Below, piece by piece: positions 47,662 through 60,013 of a stretch of DNA of 64,000 nucleotides. Position 1 is the first letter of the stretch. Every line of letters starts with the position of its first letter. The position numbers and the translations under genes are program-made. The stretch is from assembly GCA_000727475.1 (NCBI GenBank), contig KL647324.1:62001-126000 (forward strand), given 5' to 3'. The notes beneath the pieces are model-generated. The model ran no database searches, had not been told where the DNA came from, and saw only the letters and a program-made list of their open reading frames with translations. The stretch is from Sarcocystis neurona (Eukaryota > Apicomplexa > Conoidasida > Eucoccidiorida > Sarcocystidae).

Positions 47662-49123
47662 TTATACAGCGTTGCTCCTGTAGTAAACGCTGTCCACTAC
47701 ACTCCGCAACAACGTTGTTCTGCTAGCGTCTGATGGATACGACACATTATCAACACAGACGGGAGTCGCAGCAGCAGCACCAGATTCATACTTAATTAGA
47801 GAACTATAAACGCCGGCAACAGTTTGGGCAGCAGTCTCTAAGATTGAGACAAGCTGTTCCACCAGCAGCAGTCAGCCGGATTATGAAGGGAAAGCGGACC
47901 AGTACCAGTGTGAGAAGCAGCACAAGCGACAACAGTGTGCCACCGCAGCAACACGAGCAGAGCTACGGTCTGGCAACAGCAACAACAGAACCGTGGTGCA
48001 CTGCGGCGAGTCATTTGCGAGATATTCTGGGTGTTCTTCGTTTTCCGATTCGCAGTGGAAATCTTGTTCTTAGACGTCCCACCTATGACGGAGAGTGTGG
48101 ACACGTATTTTGAAATTATTTCCAGGCGAAGCTACATAACCTACCACGTGTCTCTCTGTTTTTATGTGTGGTTCAGTGACGTTGTTCTCATGCATATAGG
48201 GGTCAAAGTTCGAAGCGGACAATGCGCACTCTGGTTAGCTGTACATACACCACAGCTGATGGTGTAATGCAGATATGAGTGAGCACGCGCAATTCTCTTC
48301 TTCAGCTCGTTTGACTCAGGGTAGTTCTAAGCTGCTCTAGAGAACATACCCGAAAACGTGACGTATACGAGTCCGACATCCACGTCAGCCTCCACTGAGT
48401 GAACAGAATCTTCCAGGTACACTATTGCAACCTGACAAAGAGTGTATGTTGCAAATTCTTTACGTACCTGACCATATTTTCTTTGCTCCATATAAAATTT
48501 TTCCCTGTGAAACCTTCTTCGGCGGATAGAACGGTTTATTATTAGCAGATTCTCGTGGAGCGTGTCCCTCTTTGTTTTCTCAACAAAATAAAGTGAAAAT
48601 GTTTCACTGTGAAACAAAACGCTAGGTAGGTCGTTGACCAATTTAAGAACAAGACACACGTGTACGTATGAAAACATTGTTCACTGTAAAAACCCTCAGC
48701 CAGGTTTTCGGCGTTAAGACGTATTAACCGACGTTCTACTCCATAGATAGATTGCTGCTGACATTTCACCTCTTGCCTAATCCGGCCTGGTTCGCCTACT
48801 GTACTTCCGCGGGCGCTCAGGCGTTCCCGTGGATCAAGTAAACAGACAGGCGCTCAGCCGGGGCTACCCGCGTTTGATCAAGGTCGTCTTCTTCCTTCGC
48901 CTTAAGTGTCTGGTCCTGCTGCTCCACGGACCGCGGAGTCTCAAGAACGGCGGGAATGACCTAGAAACAGTTTCAAAACGGAAGAAGTCGTCTGAAAGGA
49001 ACAGAGACCTCCGAAACCCCTTCCGGTCGCACTGCCTACTCGTGTACTGCTTGTGAGGAGCTTCCGTGTGGCCGCAGAGAGTGTAACAAAGACCGTTTTC
49101 ATAGCAGCGTGATCGGTGCTCAT
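47662..49123 (-). CDS. Small-exon minus-strand gene of unknown function
   Basis: Three phase-linked 3' exons are well supported. Exon 48504-48468 (37 nt, EKFYMEQRKYGQ) is flanked by TTTCACAG and CAG|GTACGT. Exon 48431-48350 (VAIVYLEDSVHSVEADVDVG then LVYVTFS) is flanked by TTTGTCAG and TCGG|GTATGT. Exon 47837-47662 (ETAAQTVAGVYSSLIKYESG...) follows CTCAATCTTAG and runs to a TAA stop. Less certain 5' pieces are 48694 up to about 48760 (QQSIYGVERRLIRLNAENLAE) and a possible first exon 49123-48961. That exon starts at ATG and reads MKTVFVTLS then a Ser/Thr/Arg-rich stretch that would suit a mitochondrial presequence; the phase from the 48694 piece into the 37-nt exon does not fit, so an exon is missing or misplaced. 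A weak similarity of LVYVTFS and the following helix to D-aminoacyl-tRNA deacylases was considered but is not convincing. Confidence 0.5.
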
Positions 49124-49408
49124 TGATACAGTTTAACGAACAGCTACACAGAAGCTCGGACTTCACTGAGCAATTTCCTCTTTCTTGCCTACAAGCAGCA
49201 CGACGCACAACCAGTAAGCCAACCAGAGGACATATGTGTACTTACCCATACATATCTAGAAACTGGTATTAAGAGACCCTCACGCTACAGAAACAACGTA
49301 AACGCATGTCTTGAATAGACGCAAGTGCACAGGTATAGTGAGCGTTCACGTATCCCTATACTAATACTTATATCTGCATACATTCCTTTTCCATAACAGC
49401 ATCTTCAC

Positions 49409-51249
49409 ATGTACTTGAGCAAGATGATGTATTACCTGATCCGTCTGCTTATGTGGGCGGCACCGGCAACCCCGACGCTGTTAGCATTGGGAATTCTGCT
49501 TCTCACGCAACCCCTGGCTGGTCTTTTGCGTTTGGCCTGGGCCGCAGCAGCAGCTCTGTTACTCAAAGATTGCGACCTCGCCACGAAAATTCTTCCCGAG
49601 GATAAAACAAGGTGGCCGGGGCGCGTCGCGTGGGTCACGGGTGAGACACATGTTCTTGTGCACGTGTGCATGCACCTAGGCGAGAAGCTTTCAGGTTCTC
49701 TTAAAGGGAAATGAGTGCACTTTTACAGTGTTGTTACACGTGAACTACGCGGAGGTACGCCGAATCTTCGTCGTCTGTAGATACGAGTGCACACATGTCT
49801 GTCTTCAAGAGCATGTATGTGTGGGTGTACGATACACACATGTCTATATATCAACGTGCAGATAAACACGTAAGTGTTTATATACGTAGATATCTATTGA
49901 CGGGAACATAGGTCCAAGCATACACACGGCTTGCATAAATGCATGTCAGCGCACGTGCACGCTAAAGGATGTGGAGTTACAATTGCCGGTGACCATACTC
50001 GTATACTATCGCCTAGCGTAGACCTGTGGCCTCCTGCGCTAGAACTCTGATCTCCTGTACCTCTAGATATGTAATAGACTGAGGAGAAAAAGTCCACAAG
50101 TGAGCGCTATTACCTGTACCCCTAACAACAAGTAGCTCGGGGAGCACTGACAGAAATACCTTACGTGTGCCTACAAGTGTATGTCCCTATGCATCTAGGC
50201 GTACGTGCGTACATACATAAAGAGAGAGGGAAGGAAAAAGAGAGAGGGCGAGGAAGAGAAAAGGCAATCACACATGCTTACTTGTACAGAATATTCTTTA
50301 ATGCGTATGTGCTCGCTGCAGTCAGACTCTCTCTCCGTCTCTGTCTGTCTCTAAATATAGACACACATTTGTAAGCGTACAACAAAAGCATATACATATA
50401 TATATATATATATATATACACGTATACACATGTGTCCTTCTCGGTATGTTATTGTACTGTAGCACATCTCGAACTCTGTGCTTACCTACTTTGTCTACAG
50501 TTGTACACCTCTTTCACAAATCGAATAGTGCGGGTGTACATCTACGAACGTACCTGTGATACATACCTGTGTAGGCACACATGAGTCACTTAGTGTGCTG
50601 GTTAGCGTGCTTCTTCTTTGCAGATAGTCGAACGAAGGATTTGCTTTTCACACATTGCCAGCAAAGGTAGTTGCGTGCCTCATTGAGATTTGTGAAGTAC
50701 TGTCCACATGTGTACATATGTTCAGGTACAGACATATATATATATACGTATACATATAGTTGTATGTATATACACACTATATATATAAATGGGTAGACGG
50801 ATATATGCTTGTCAGATTCCGTCTGGTCTTCCCTGTACGAGCGTGTTTCCTCTGGCACCTGGTGTGCTATGTTAGCGCACTTCTTCATACAAATGTGTGC
50901 ACCACCGCGGCCCTAGGCGTGCGTCTCAGGTTCTGCTGGTTGGCGCGAATTTTCTTTTTTTATCCTCGTCGCACGTGGTGTGTGAAACTGTTGAAACCCC
51001 TCAAAGATTTCACGTACTGATTAAAAGAATCTAAAGCTGTTCCGGATGCCGTAGAAAAGAATACATACCGAGACGTGCAGGTCACAAATCCGTGTACATA
51101 CTTCCTGGGTATAACCGCAATGGACATGCACGAGCATATATGCATATAGTAGCTCTATGTGGACATGGGTGCATACATATAATTGTGTGGTCGTACAGAC
51201 ACGTATCTGCACATCGGTGTGAATATGCGTGATTGCATGGATGTAACTC

Positions 51250-51300
<51 letters not shown>

Positions 51301-54300
51301 GTGTGTGTACGACAGCAGCACATGCCTTCGACAAGCTTCTACGTACTTTCTAAGTATGGGATTACACGCGTATACATGCATATCTCGAGTATGCGAGTAC
51401 AAGCGTCCTTCTGTTTTTCATTCTTCTCCTTCCATTTTTTTCCTCCTCCTTCTTCTCCGTTCCCTCGTTTCACCGCTGTTGTTTTCCCGCTTCTCCTTCA
51501 ACCGCCCCCCTTCCCTTTGCTTTCCTCCTTGTCCCCCACTTCCTTTTCAATTTGCTTCTGTCACTGCTCCCCTTTTATTCCGCATTCGTTTCCATCTTTC
51601 GAATTCCTCCCTGTGTTTCTTTCTCCTTTCCTTAGGAGCGTCTAGCGGCATTGGACTGAGCCTAGTGCGGCACCTCGCAGTGCGTGGCTGCTACTTAATT
51701 CTTTCAAGTAGAAAAGAGGAAGATTTAAAAGCAGCGCGAGACGACGCAGTAGCATTCGCACGAAATGCAGGAGTGGAGCGATCCGAAAAGGATTTTCTTC
51801 TTCTGCCTTTTGACCTAAAGGAGAGACAGAGTTTCACGGAAGTTGTGGAAGCGGCGAGAAAATGGAAAGGAAGAATTGATCTGCTTTTCAGCAATGCCGG
51901 TCGGACTCCCAATATTTGCGTTACCACAGAACATATACATATATATAGATATACACGTGTGTGACTACCGACTTCAAGAATACGTGTATACAGTAGTGTG
52001 CGCACATACACATGTATACATATATATACGTGTAGCTGATTTCAACAAACATTCAGATGCAGACTCAGGTAGCGATAAACGTGATAGTATTTATAGACGC
52101 GTGTGCAACTCGCGGTTGCGCGCGCGCATACCTACTTGTATACATGTATATGAATATATGCATATACGGACAGGAGGGTGTATCAACTTGTATACATATA
52201 TATGAACACATGTGTATATGAACAGGAGGGTGTGCGAGTGCGTGCGTCTCCTCCGTCTCCTTTCCTTTTCCCCGATGTGGCCCCAACTTTACTGAAAATA
52301 CATAATAAAGGAAAGACCTCTCCTGCCATCTGAATTGCTAGTCGCCAAATATGAATGTGTGTATTTGCATTCTAACTCTCTTTGAGGCCAGATGCTGCTT
52401 CTGACACTCGTGTGTCCACGTATTCACTCATGCACCCGTATCTTTGATACTTGTCTTTTTTGAGAACTGTCTATGAGTATGGCTGCCTCTTCACACGACG
52501 TGTGTAGACAAAGACATGTACGTTTGTGCGAATTTGTAAACGTCCACCTTTATGTATAAAGAACAAATGTACGTAGATATTTGTGCCTGTGACCTCTCTA
52601 CAAGTTGCGTATTATCACACGCGTGCACACACATACACATCACCACAACATGTATACAGCATTACACCGCTCTGTCTATCGCATTTCTGACTACCTCTTC
52701 CATGTAGTACCAGTGTGTCTGTCTGTTAGATACTTCTTCATATTGTCTTCTGCCTTCCGTGTCTCTCTTCCGTTTTTCCCCCTGCAGGCATAGCGTGCAG
52801 AGGCATAATGCTTCCTTCTGCAATCGACCAAGAAATTCTTGATGTAAACCTCTGCTCACAAATGCACTTTGTGAAACTGGTGGTTGCCTTAATGATGCAA
52901 CAGCACAAAGGACAAGCCATTATTACCAATTCCATGAGCGCAAGAATTGCGCTGGGAGGCAGGACGGCGTACAGCGCAGCCAAGGCAGGCCTTCTCAATT
53001 TCGCTTACGGATTATCTCGTAAGACTCTACCCTCCTAATGGGTCTCCTCTCTGCCGCACTTTAAATACGAGGGAGAAACAGACAGAAAGATGGAGAAAGA
53101 GAAATATAAGGAAACGAAAAATCTCGGATTCCTTTGTAGAAGGCCACTTCTAAATTCGTGCCTTTTTCTCTATGCGTCCACGCTTGCAGGCATTTACGTA
53201 TATATGTGTACACGTGCAAGAACACGTCTGTTCCTGTGTATGCATAAGCGTAAGCGAGTGTCTTATGCAGAGACACACGTATCTATACGAATGAGTATAT
53301 GTGGTTGCAGAGAGAAAAGGGCTCACGCATTTTATCGCAGTATGTTTGATACGGTTGTGTCGGTTTCCCGACACAGAGCAAAGATTTCATATTATGCGCG
53401 AAGAGGAGAGGCCACCGTGTCTCCACGTGTAGCTGCCGCCTCTGTCTACAAACGTGTAGATCATAACCCTGCCTAAGACACGCTATAGGCTGAGGGCTGT
53501 GGAGCGGCAAGGAAGACCGGTTTTACCAAAGTTTAGTTTTTGATCCCATACATATGTTTATTTTCCTCCGCAAGAAAACGCGCATTGTGCTTGTATATAA
53601 ACTTGTAATTCAAGAGTATGGAAAAAAAGAAGGGCACACATGTCTTCACTGAGTGAGCTGTCTCGCGAAAAGGGGCATTCTGCTCATATGCAAATTTGTA
53701 ATTAGAGTATACGCAGAAAAATAAGGCGAGACACGTTTCTTCTGACTTCTCAGGAAAAGGCTTCATAAATTTCACTGGGTTCTTTTCCTGCATATATGTG
53801 TGTACATACGTTTATACAGGGGGACGAATGCTGTCCCTAGACACAGATGAACGCGATTATGTAAGGCTGTGCCTGTGGTCCGCTACATATGTACAGACAG
53901 ATAAACGTGATTGCATGTCCCTCTGTCCCTTTATATGTATAGAGCTGTAGGCATATGTATGTATGCAGTGCAAATATAAATATATATACATATATACATG
54001 TATATATTTGTACTTCTTCATGTATGTATGCAGACACACATATATATATATATACATATATATAAATATGTGTGTAAATATATGAGTTAACGTGTGACCC
54101 TGGGCGTGTCTGTACCAGTATTAATATGAAAAATTGTATACATGTGTATATTTGTGACTTTGCTTGCTCTGTATCTGGTTGCATAGATGCAAGCACGAAA
54201 ACCTACGCCAATCTACTTACACACTTGCAAACACACGTGCAGGGATATGGAGAGTTCCAGCAGGGAAAATAGACGAGAGCACAGTGCAGCAAATATCTCA

Positions 54301-57300
54301 CTATTAAGGGCGTCTGGGCTTGAGCTCTGCAGAAATCTGCTCAGATCTCTCCAGAGGAAACCAGATGTCTTAGTTTACGCACGTCTACATGGCCCTGTAG
54401 AAGTGGAGAAACATTCCTACGCAAGTAAATATATATATCTATATACGAGTGTATATTTATATGAATATACGCGTGTGTAACTGCACACACGTATATACAC
54501 GTATGTGTTTCACTGTATATATATATATATATATATGTATTTGCGTACTTTTTCACGTGTTTGAGACATATCTGCGTACGTGCGTGTACCGGCGTTTGTA
54601 TGTGTGTGTTTATTCGCATATATATGCATACACATTGCCTGCATATCTGTATGTATCTCTCTATACATATATCTAGGTGTACGTAGATGTTCACTTGTGT
54701 CTACTTTTGTACTTATATGTATCTGTGACAACCTATACATATATATATATATATCTTTTGCAACTATATCTACATGTGTGTACACCTTGTATGCACACAT
54801 ATGCATGCGTAGCTTGTAATACAGCGTCATAGACGCAGAACGTTTTTGTACGTAAAACACAAGTGTATATCCTTTTTTCTACCTATGTGCTTCTTTCTAC
54901 CTATGTTCACATGCATACATAAGAGAACACGCCCTTATATATATTTGTACAAATATGTATTTACATATATATATATATATATAATTTATCTACTTGCGAA
55001 TATATGTTCCTATAAATCATAGATAGGTGAGTTCAATGAAGCCGTCGAAGAGAACCCAGAGAGAGGTAGCGCAGAGGGGAGCGCCTTACTTATCCTTCTC
55101 AGAAGAAAAAAATAGGGTTTACTCCTGGGAGCCCCTTTTGCCGCATTCTACGCTGTACCTTCGTGATTTCTGGATTCGTCCCTTCTCTGTTTTCCTTTTT
55201 GAGCAGGTCCTTATCTTCTTTTCGTCCACATCCTTTTCACTGCTTTTTTATAAGCACTTTGATGACGCCCCCCTTACCTCCCCTTCCTAATTCCGGCGCT
55301 CTTTTTTTCCTTTTCTTTCGGTCTCCCTATGTTGCTTTCTCCCATGCGTTCATCCCCAGCCGACTTCACTTGTTTCATCTCGGTTTTTCTTCGCCCTCTT
55401 TTCTGAGTCCACTCTCTGGCGACCCTCACTGTATCTCCGAGTTTCCTCTTGTTGCTCATGTCAGGAGAATTGCGAGGCATGCACAGTCCCGTCACCATCA
55501 CTAGTGTTCTCCCTGGATACGTCAAAACGAACTTGTGCGACAGAGAATTATATGCAGATCGTCTTTCTCTCTCTAAAGGAGCTCATATAGCTGAAGACAT
55601 ACAAACAGGTATGCCTTTCAGAGAGAATAAAAATTCATATGCACAAAACTACAGGCTACGCAGCTATATATATAGTGCACATCACACCCTCATACGGTCT
55701 AGAAGTATACGTGCGAAGGGAGAGTAGCATCGTAAGCTCGCAGGTGAAGCCGTGCTCTAGAAGAGAAAAAGGACAAGTATTACGGAAACACGCACAAAAC
55801 ACATTTCCAGCGTAAAATCTTCTACAATGGAATAGGTACAGAAAATAGGAGGAAGATGGTTGTGAACAGATAAGAAGGACCGAGATCACTTATGTTAATG
55901 ACAAAGAGAACTATGTAGTATAAAGAGTGGAGAGACTGAAAACCTAATTATAAGACTGTACCGCGTCTACAACATGGTGGAGTGCACTACCACTTACTTA
56001 CCTATATAAGTATATTTACATACGTGTATATATATATATATATACACTCGGCGTTCACCAGGAAACAAAGTAGACAGGCATATGTATATTTGCACATAAA
56101 AAGTTTATGCATGTACCGCACGGGTATGTTATACCGATCAGCACTTGTACATATGGACATGATTCAGAGTATCCTATGTACACTGTAGGGAAAGAATTAG
56201 CTGTAGAAAGACAGCCACACAAACAAGCCTGCTTACATATTTTATAGAAGGGGACTGATACAGGGGTGTGTCTTTGGAAAACAACTTTTATTCTGAGTTC
56301 ACTACAAGGAAGGAATCGTGAATTATTGAAAATTCTCAGGTAGTGACGCCTTCCTGCAGCCACACACACAAGCCTGCTTACGTACTGCATAGAAGGGGAC
56401 TGATACAGAGATATGCCTTTGGCAAACATCTTTTATTCTGAGTTCACTACAAGAAAGGAATCGTGAACCATTGAAAAACCTCAAGTAGTGACGCCTTTCT
56501 GCGGCCACATACACAAGCCTGCTTACATGTTTTGTAGGACGGGACTGATACAGAGATGTGTCTTTGGCAAAAAACTTTTACTCTGAGTTCACTACGAGGA
56601 AGGAATCGTGAAACATGGGAAATTCTCAGGTAGTGACACCTTCCTGCGGCGAGCAGCTGCGTACGTGTTACTGCTCGAAGAAGACGAGTTCCTCTTTAGA
56701 AGTCGGAGACCCGACGGAGCATCTTGACAGAAACACCGGGACTGCAGAATGAGTAGCTCGTACTTTTTATGACGCATCGCTCTACATAAGCAGTGGGTGA
56801 TATTACTAAAATGGTACATGTGCGTGCACACACATGTGTATATGGTAAGAGGGTACACAAATATATAGATGTACATATATATATATATATGCATGTACGG
56901 ATATGCAGAGTTTCCTGCGCACACTTCTATTTACTCACTGAAATCCTATGCGTGGCAGAGAACGTCTCAACACAGTACACATCCACACCTCACCTGCGCA
57001 CCTGCAACTGCATGGGAATGTTTACGTACGTATAAATGTAAATGTGTACGAGCTCGTCTATAATAGTGCGTGCCACCCCTAAAGCCGTTATAAGTGTTGG
57101 AGGCCTGGCCTATCCACACTGACACATGTGCGCTTTTTCGCTTTTCTCTCTGTACGTATCTCCACCTGTAATTTGAAGTCTTTGCGCACGTGCCGAGGTA
57201 TATCCGTGAATCCACGTGTTTACTTATTGATATACGGTGTGTATGCATTTTCTGACAGCGCGACCCCCCCTGTCTGTGTAGTGTGCCACGAATGGTATTA

Positions 57301-60013
57301 GTGTCCCGCGGGGCGAGGAAGGAAAAAGGGAGAAGAAAAATTGTTGTTGCACTTTAACTGTCACAGCCGCATTACTAGAGCTGTTGCCATCGCCCTGCAA
57401 TACGTGTACCTGTTAAGAAGCAGCCCACCAGCACATCAAGTGGAATTTTGGAAGCTATGAATGTGTGGCCACAACTTGAGTCAGAAACGAAACCAAGCGC
57501 AGATGCACCACCAGGAGGAGGTCGAAAAGAGCTTTGCGTTAGACAACGGCTGAGGGCAGAAAAAACCTTCTTAAGGGAGTCGCTGCGTACGTACTTGCAA
57601 TCCTGCGTGTAAGCACGCAAGAGAGAAGTCTCAGCTATGTGCGTCAATTTTTCGTCAAACGTTTGGCCTTCTCTACCGTCACTCGTACGCTGTGTGCACT
57701 AGTTCACGCGTATTTGGATGCAGGTAAGTCCATTGTTTTCAGCTTGCACCAACCGGGGCACGGAGAAAGCGTACTGAGACGAGAAATCTCGCGCAGGGCT
57801 GCCGTAGTCGCCTTAGCGCACACAGGCTTCTGCAAAGGTCTGTGGAAACGTCTGAAAAGGTCCACCTACAGGGTGTCTCTGGCGTCGTGTGCTATTCTGC
57901 ATACCTCTAGCAGTAGCTTTTCCCGCATTTTATCCACTCGTTATTGGAAGTCTAGTTGCCTAAATTGTGGACTGGGCAACCATATATAAGTTGAATTTCG
58001 CACGGACAACGGCTGCGCAGCTACGCGGGTTTGACCTCGTGACACACTGGCGCATAACTGCGCCTCCGCTGTACGCTTGCGTCGGTGGACTCCTTCAACA
58101 AGCACGCTTGCTGTTCAGGTTCTGAACGTTCGAGTGTCGTCCTAGCGTGCACCGACAGCCTCACTCCCTCCTTTGTTCTCCCACCAATGTTGATTTTGTG
58201 TCGCAAAGCGATCCAGACGGATCCGTCCGCGTCTTCGGTTCTTACATGCTCGCTTTTCTGAATTTTGAACGCATGGTGAAGCGTCGATTTCTCTTCGTGT
58301 GCTCTGGCGTATTCATTTTGCCATACAGAAATGCAACCTTGTGAGATTTAGAAAACACCTCAGTTCGTGTGTGCCTCCTGTTTTTCTCTCCTTCCCCGTC
58401 TGCACAAACGTCTAACACGCTTTTAAGTGCGCAAGCCTGCACTCCACGATTTTCCAGCTGCAACTGAGGGCCCTCGTTTTGTCACGCAGTTACACACGTA
58501 AACGTGACACCACCTGGAAGGTTACCACGGGGAGACGAGGCACATCATGTCTGTACTCACCTCAGCAAGTTCGGTGTGGACGGCTACTGGCGGATGCCCA
58601 CGCCCAGTCCCTAGTGTGAACGAACATGTACGGTTCGTTGTGGCCTTTTCGGTCGATATAGGAGAAAATTGCTTTTTGCCTTGAACTGGGGAACCCGTTA
58701 AACAACAATGAGTGCGCAAGTGTACATGCTCAAATGTGCAAGGGTACGTACTTCATAAGTGGTACACAAGTGTTTCCGTGCTGTGCATTGCTTTCACGTA
58801 TTCCTTCAGGTCCGCAAGCAGGCACAACACTCTGTCTCAGACGACGCTGCTTGTAAACGTTGCTACTTGCACTTCGTATCGTGGCGAATTTCCCCATCCT
58901 TTTCTCCACGGAAGGACAAACTCACTCACCTTTTGTGATGTACACACTGATACGCACGTATACATGCACGAGTCATATTTCGTCCTCCTACCTTGTACGA
59001 TCATTTTACCGTATGTGAAGGTTTGTCTCTTCGAGATCCCAAATTGGCTGTTGTTCCGTGCTTACACATCGCATCCTCTGATTTCATTCACACGTAGGTG
59101 CTCACCGCATTCTGTACTATGGGACATTTTCATCAGACGCCCGTAACTGACTTTTCCCTCATCCGTGAAATGTTAATGTCCTCCTCCCCTCGTACGCCCA
59201 TCCTTTGCCCCTCCAGGTTTGTCTGCGGATCGCTCCGCAGAGTTGATATTGCGTGGGAGCTCTCGTGGACTAAGAGAAATTTGGGTCGGCAAAAATCCTG
59301 ACCTTTTTTACATGTACTGCATGTATTACGTGCCTAGCATCGCAAATAGGGTGGTGGACCAAGGCGCTGCGGCTTACTTGCGTAGCATTGAACAAGAAAT
59401 ACGAGAGCGACACTACGCCCAACGCCGCGCCGAGATGCTTGCTGGTAAAGGGAAAGATAGCAACGAAACGGAACAAGAAGTGTCATACTCGTCGACGGGT
59501 GAGTTACTCGATGGTGCTGGTATATCACATGCCCGTCCAGCTCTCCAGAAGGAAAAAAAGAGAGAAACAATTGGAGGCGAGGAGGTGCAGCCTGGCGACA
59601 GCGGAGCTGGATCTGCTGAAAGGCGTATACCATCGGTTTTCCCCCCTAGCGCTAGAGACATTGCAGATATTGCCGCGGACGCTGTTGCAGATGCTGCCAC
59701 ACAAGTGCAGGGAACTGCGACTACGAAGCTTAAGGACGTAACTACCGCTTTTTCACAGCAGAAGATGCAGCAACAGCAAAATTTGCAGCAGTCACAACAG
59801 CCACAGCACACGACGGAGGCGGGACAGAGAAAACACGACGGGGAACAGGTGGCGCCGGATGAAAAAAGGGAAGGGAGGCAGGCAAAGAGCCACAGCGGCG
59901 GCACAGAAAAGCACAGGGGTCCCGACAGCCACACTGCAGCACCTGACAAGCAGAAGGACACAAGAGACGTACACACGTCAACAGCTACGGAAAGAAAACA
60001 TCGTCAAATGTGA
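49409..60013 (+). CDS. DHRS7: DHRS7-type short-chain dehydrogenase/reductase with N-terminal membrane anchor, five exons
   Basis: Exons: 49409-49640, 51636-51899, 52788-53018, 55465-55608, 59217-60013. All junctions have GT-AG ends and matching phase, giving 555 aa. Residues ~12-52 are hydrophobic (ER-type anchor). The Rossmann NAD(P)-binding motif TGASSGIG spans residues 77-84. The LLFSNAG motif ends at 166. The catalytic Ser is at about 214, with YSAAK at 227-231. VLPGYVKTNL follows, and GLREIWVGKNPDLFYMYCMY matches the C-terminal DHRS7 signature (DLKEVWISEQP...). After about residue 345 a long hydrophilic Gln/Glu/Lys/His-rich tail, absent from animal DHRS7, runs to the stop. DHRS7 enzymes are ER-membrane NADPH-dependent reductases of steroid, retinoid or other carbonyl substrates; the substrate here is unknown. 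KDSR is a related alternative but the C-terminal motif favours DHRS7. Introns 3 and 4 (2.4 and 3.6 kb) contain microsatellites and a 145-bp tandem repeat. Confidence 0.93.
50391..50419. repeat. (TA)n microsatellite in the DHRS7 gene
   Basis: A pure TATATA run lies in intron 1. Similar short runs recur at 53985-54060, 54515-54536, 54735-54755, 54965-54983, 56025-56045 and 56870-56890. Confidence 0.9.
51252..51308. repeat. (GT)n microsatellite in DHRS7 intron 1
   Basis: About 57 bp of near-perfect GT dinucleotide on the plus strand. Confidence 0.97.
53570..53760. repeat. Two diverged ~105-bp copies in DHRS7 intron 3
   Basis: Blocks of the form CGCAAGAAAACGCGCATTGTGC...AACTTGTAATT...AGAGTAT..(A)n and CGCGAAAAGGGGCATTCTGC...AAATTTGTAATTAGAGTAT.. 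follow each other directly. Confidence 0.75.
56212..56646. repeat. 145-bp tandem repeat, three copies, in DHRS7 intron 4
   Basis: Units start at 56212, 56357 and 56502. Each begins C(A/G)GCCACA.ACACAAGCCTGC and contains GGGACTGATACAG, TCTGAGTTCACTAC and GGAATCGTGAA. Copies are about 90% alike and keep the exact 145-bp period. No coding or mobile-element signature was seen. Confidence 0.95.
57397..57612 (+). CDS. Candidate exon nested in DHRS7 intron 4, unknown
   Basis: The plus frame reads VPVKKQPTSTSSGILEAMNV, then ESETKPSADAPPGGGRKE and LRAEKTFLRESLRTYL, with a stop at 57610-57612. The composition is strongly protein-like. It is not needed for the DHRS7 phase chain. It may belong to a nested gene or an alternative exon. 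An adjacent block at 57635-57723 has good splice sites (TCTCAG and GCAG|GTAAGT) but is not in a phase that fits DHRS7. Confidence 0.3.
   Translation, partial: AIRVPVKKQPTSTSSGILEAMNVWPQLESETKPSADAPPGGGRKELCVRQRLRAEKTFLRESLRTYLQSCV

Noticed and set aside
48350..48431. D-aminoacyl-tRNA deacylase identity for the minus-strand gene
   Set aside because: Only a short hydrophobic strand and following helix look similar. The catalytic SQFTL and GP.P-type motifs were not found, so no name was assigned.
57635..57723. Block with near-perfect splice sites as a DHRS7 exon
   Set aside because: Exon 4 ends in phase 1 and exon 5 continues it directly with the conserved helix. This block enters in an incompatible phase, or hits a stop.
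49409..60013. 3-ketodihydrosphingosine reductase (KDSR) identity for the SDR gene
   Set aside because: The N-terminal anchor and TGASSGIG fit both, but the C-terminal LREIWVGKNP block and the RxAWVTG context match DHRS7 better.
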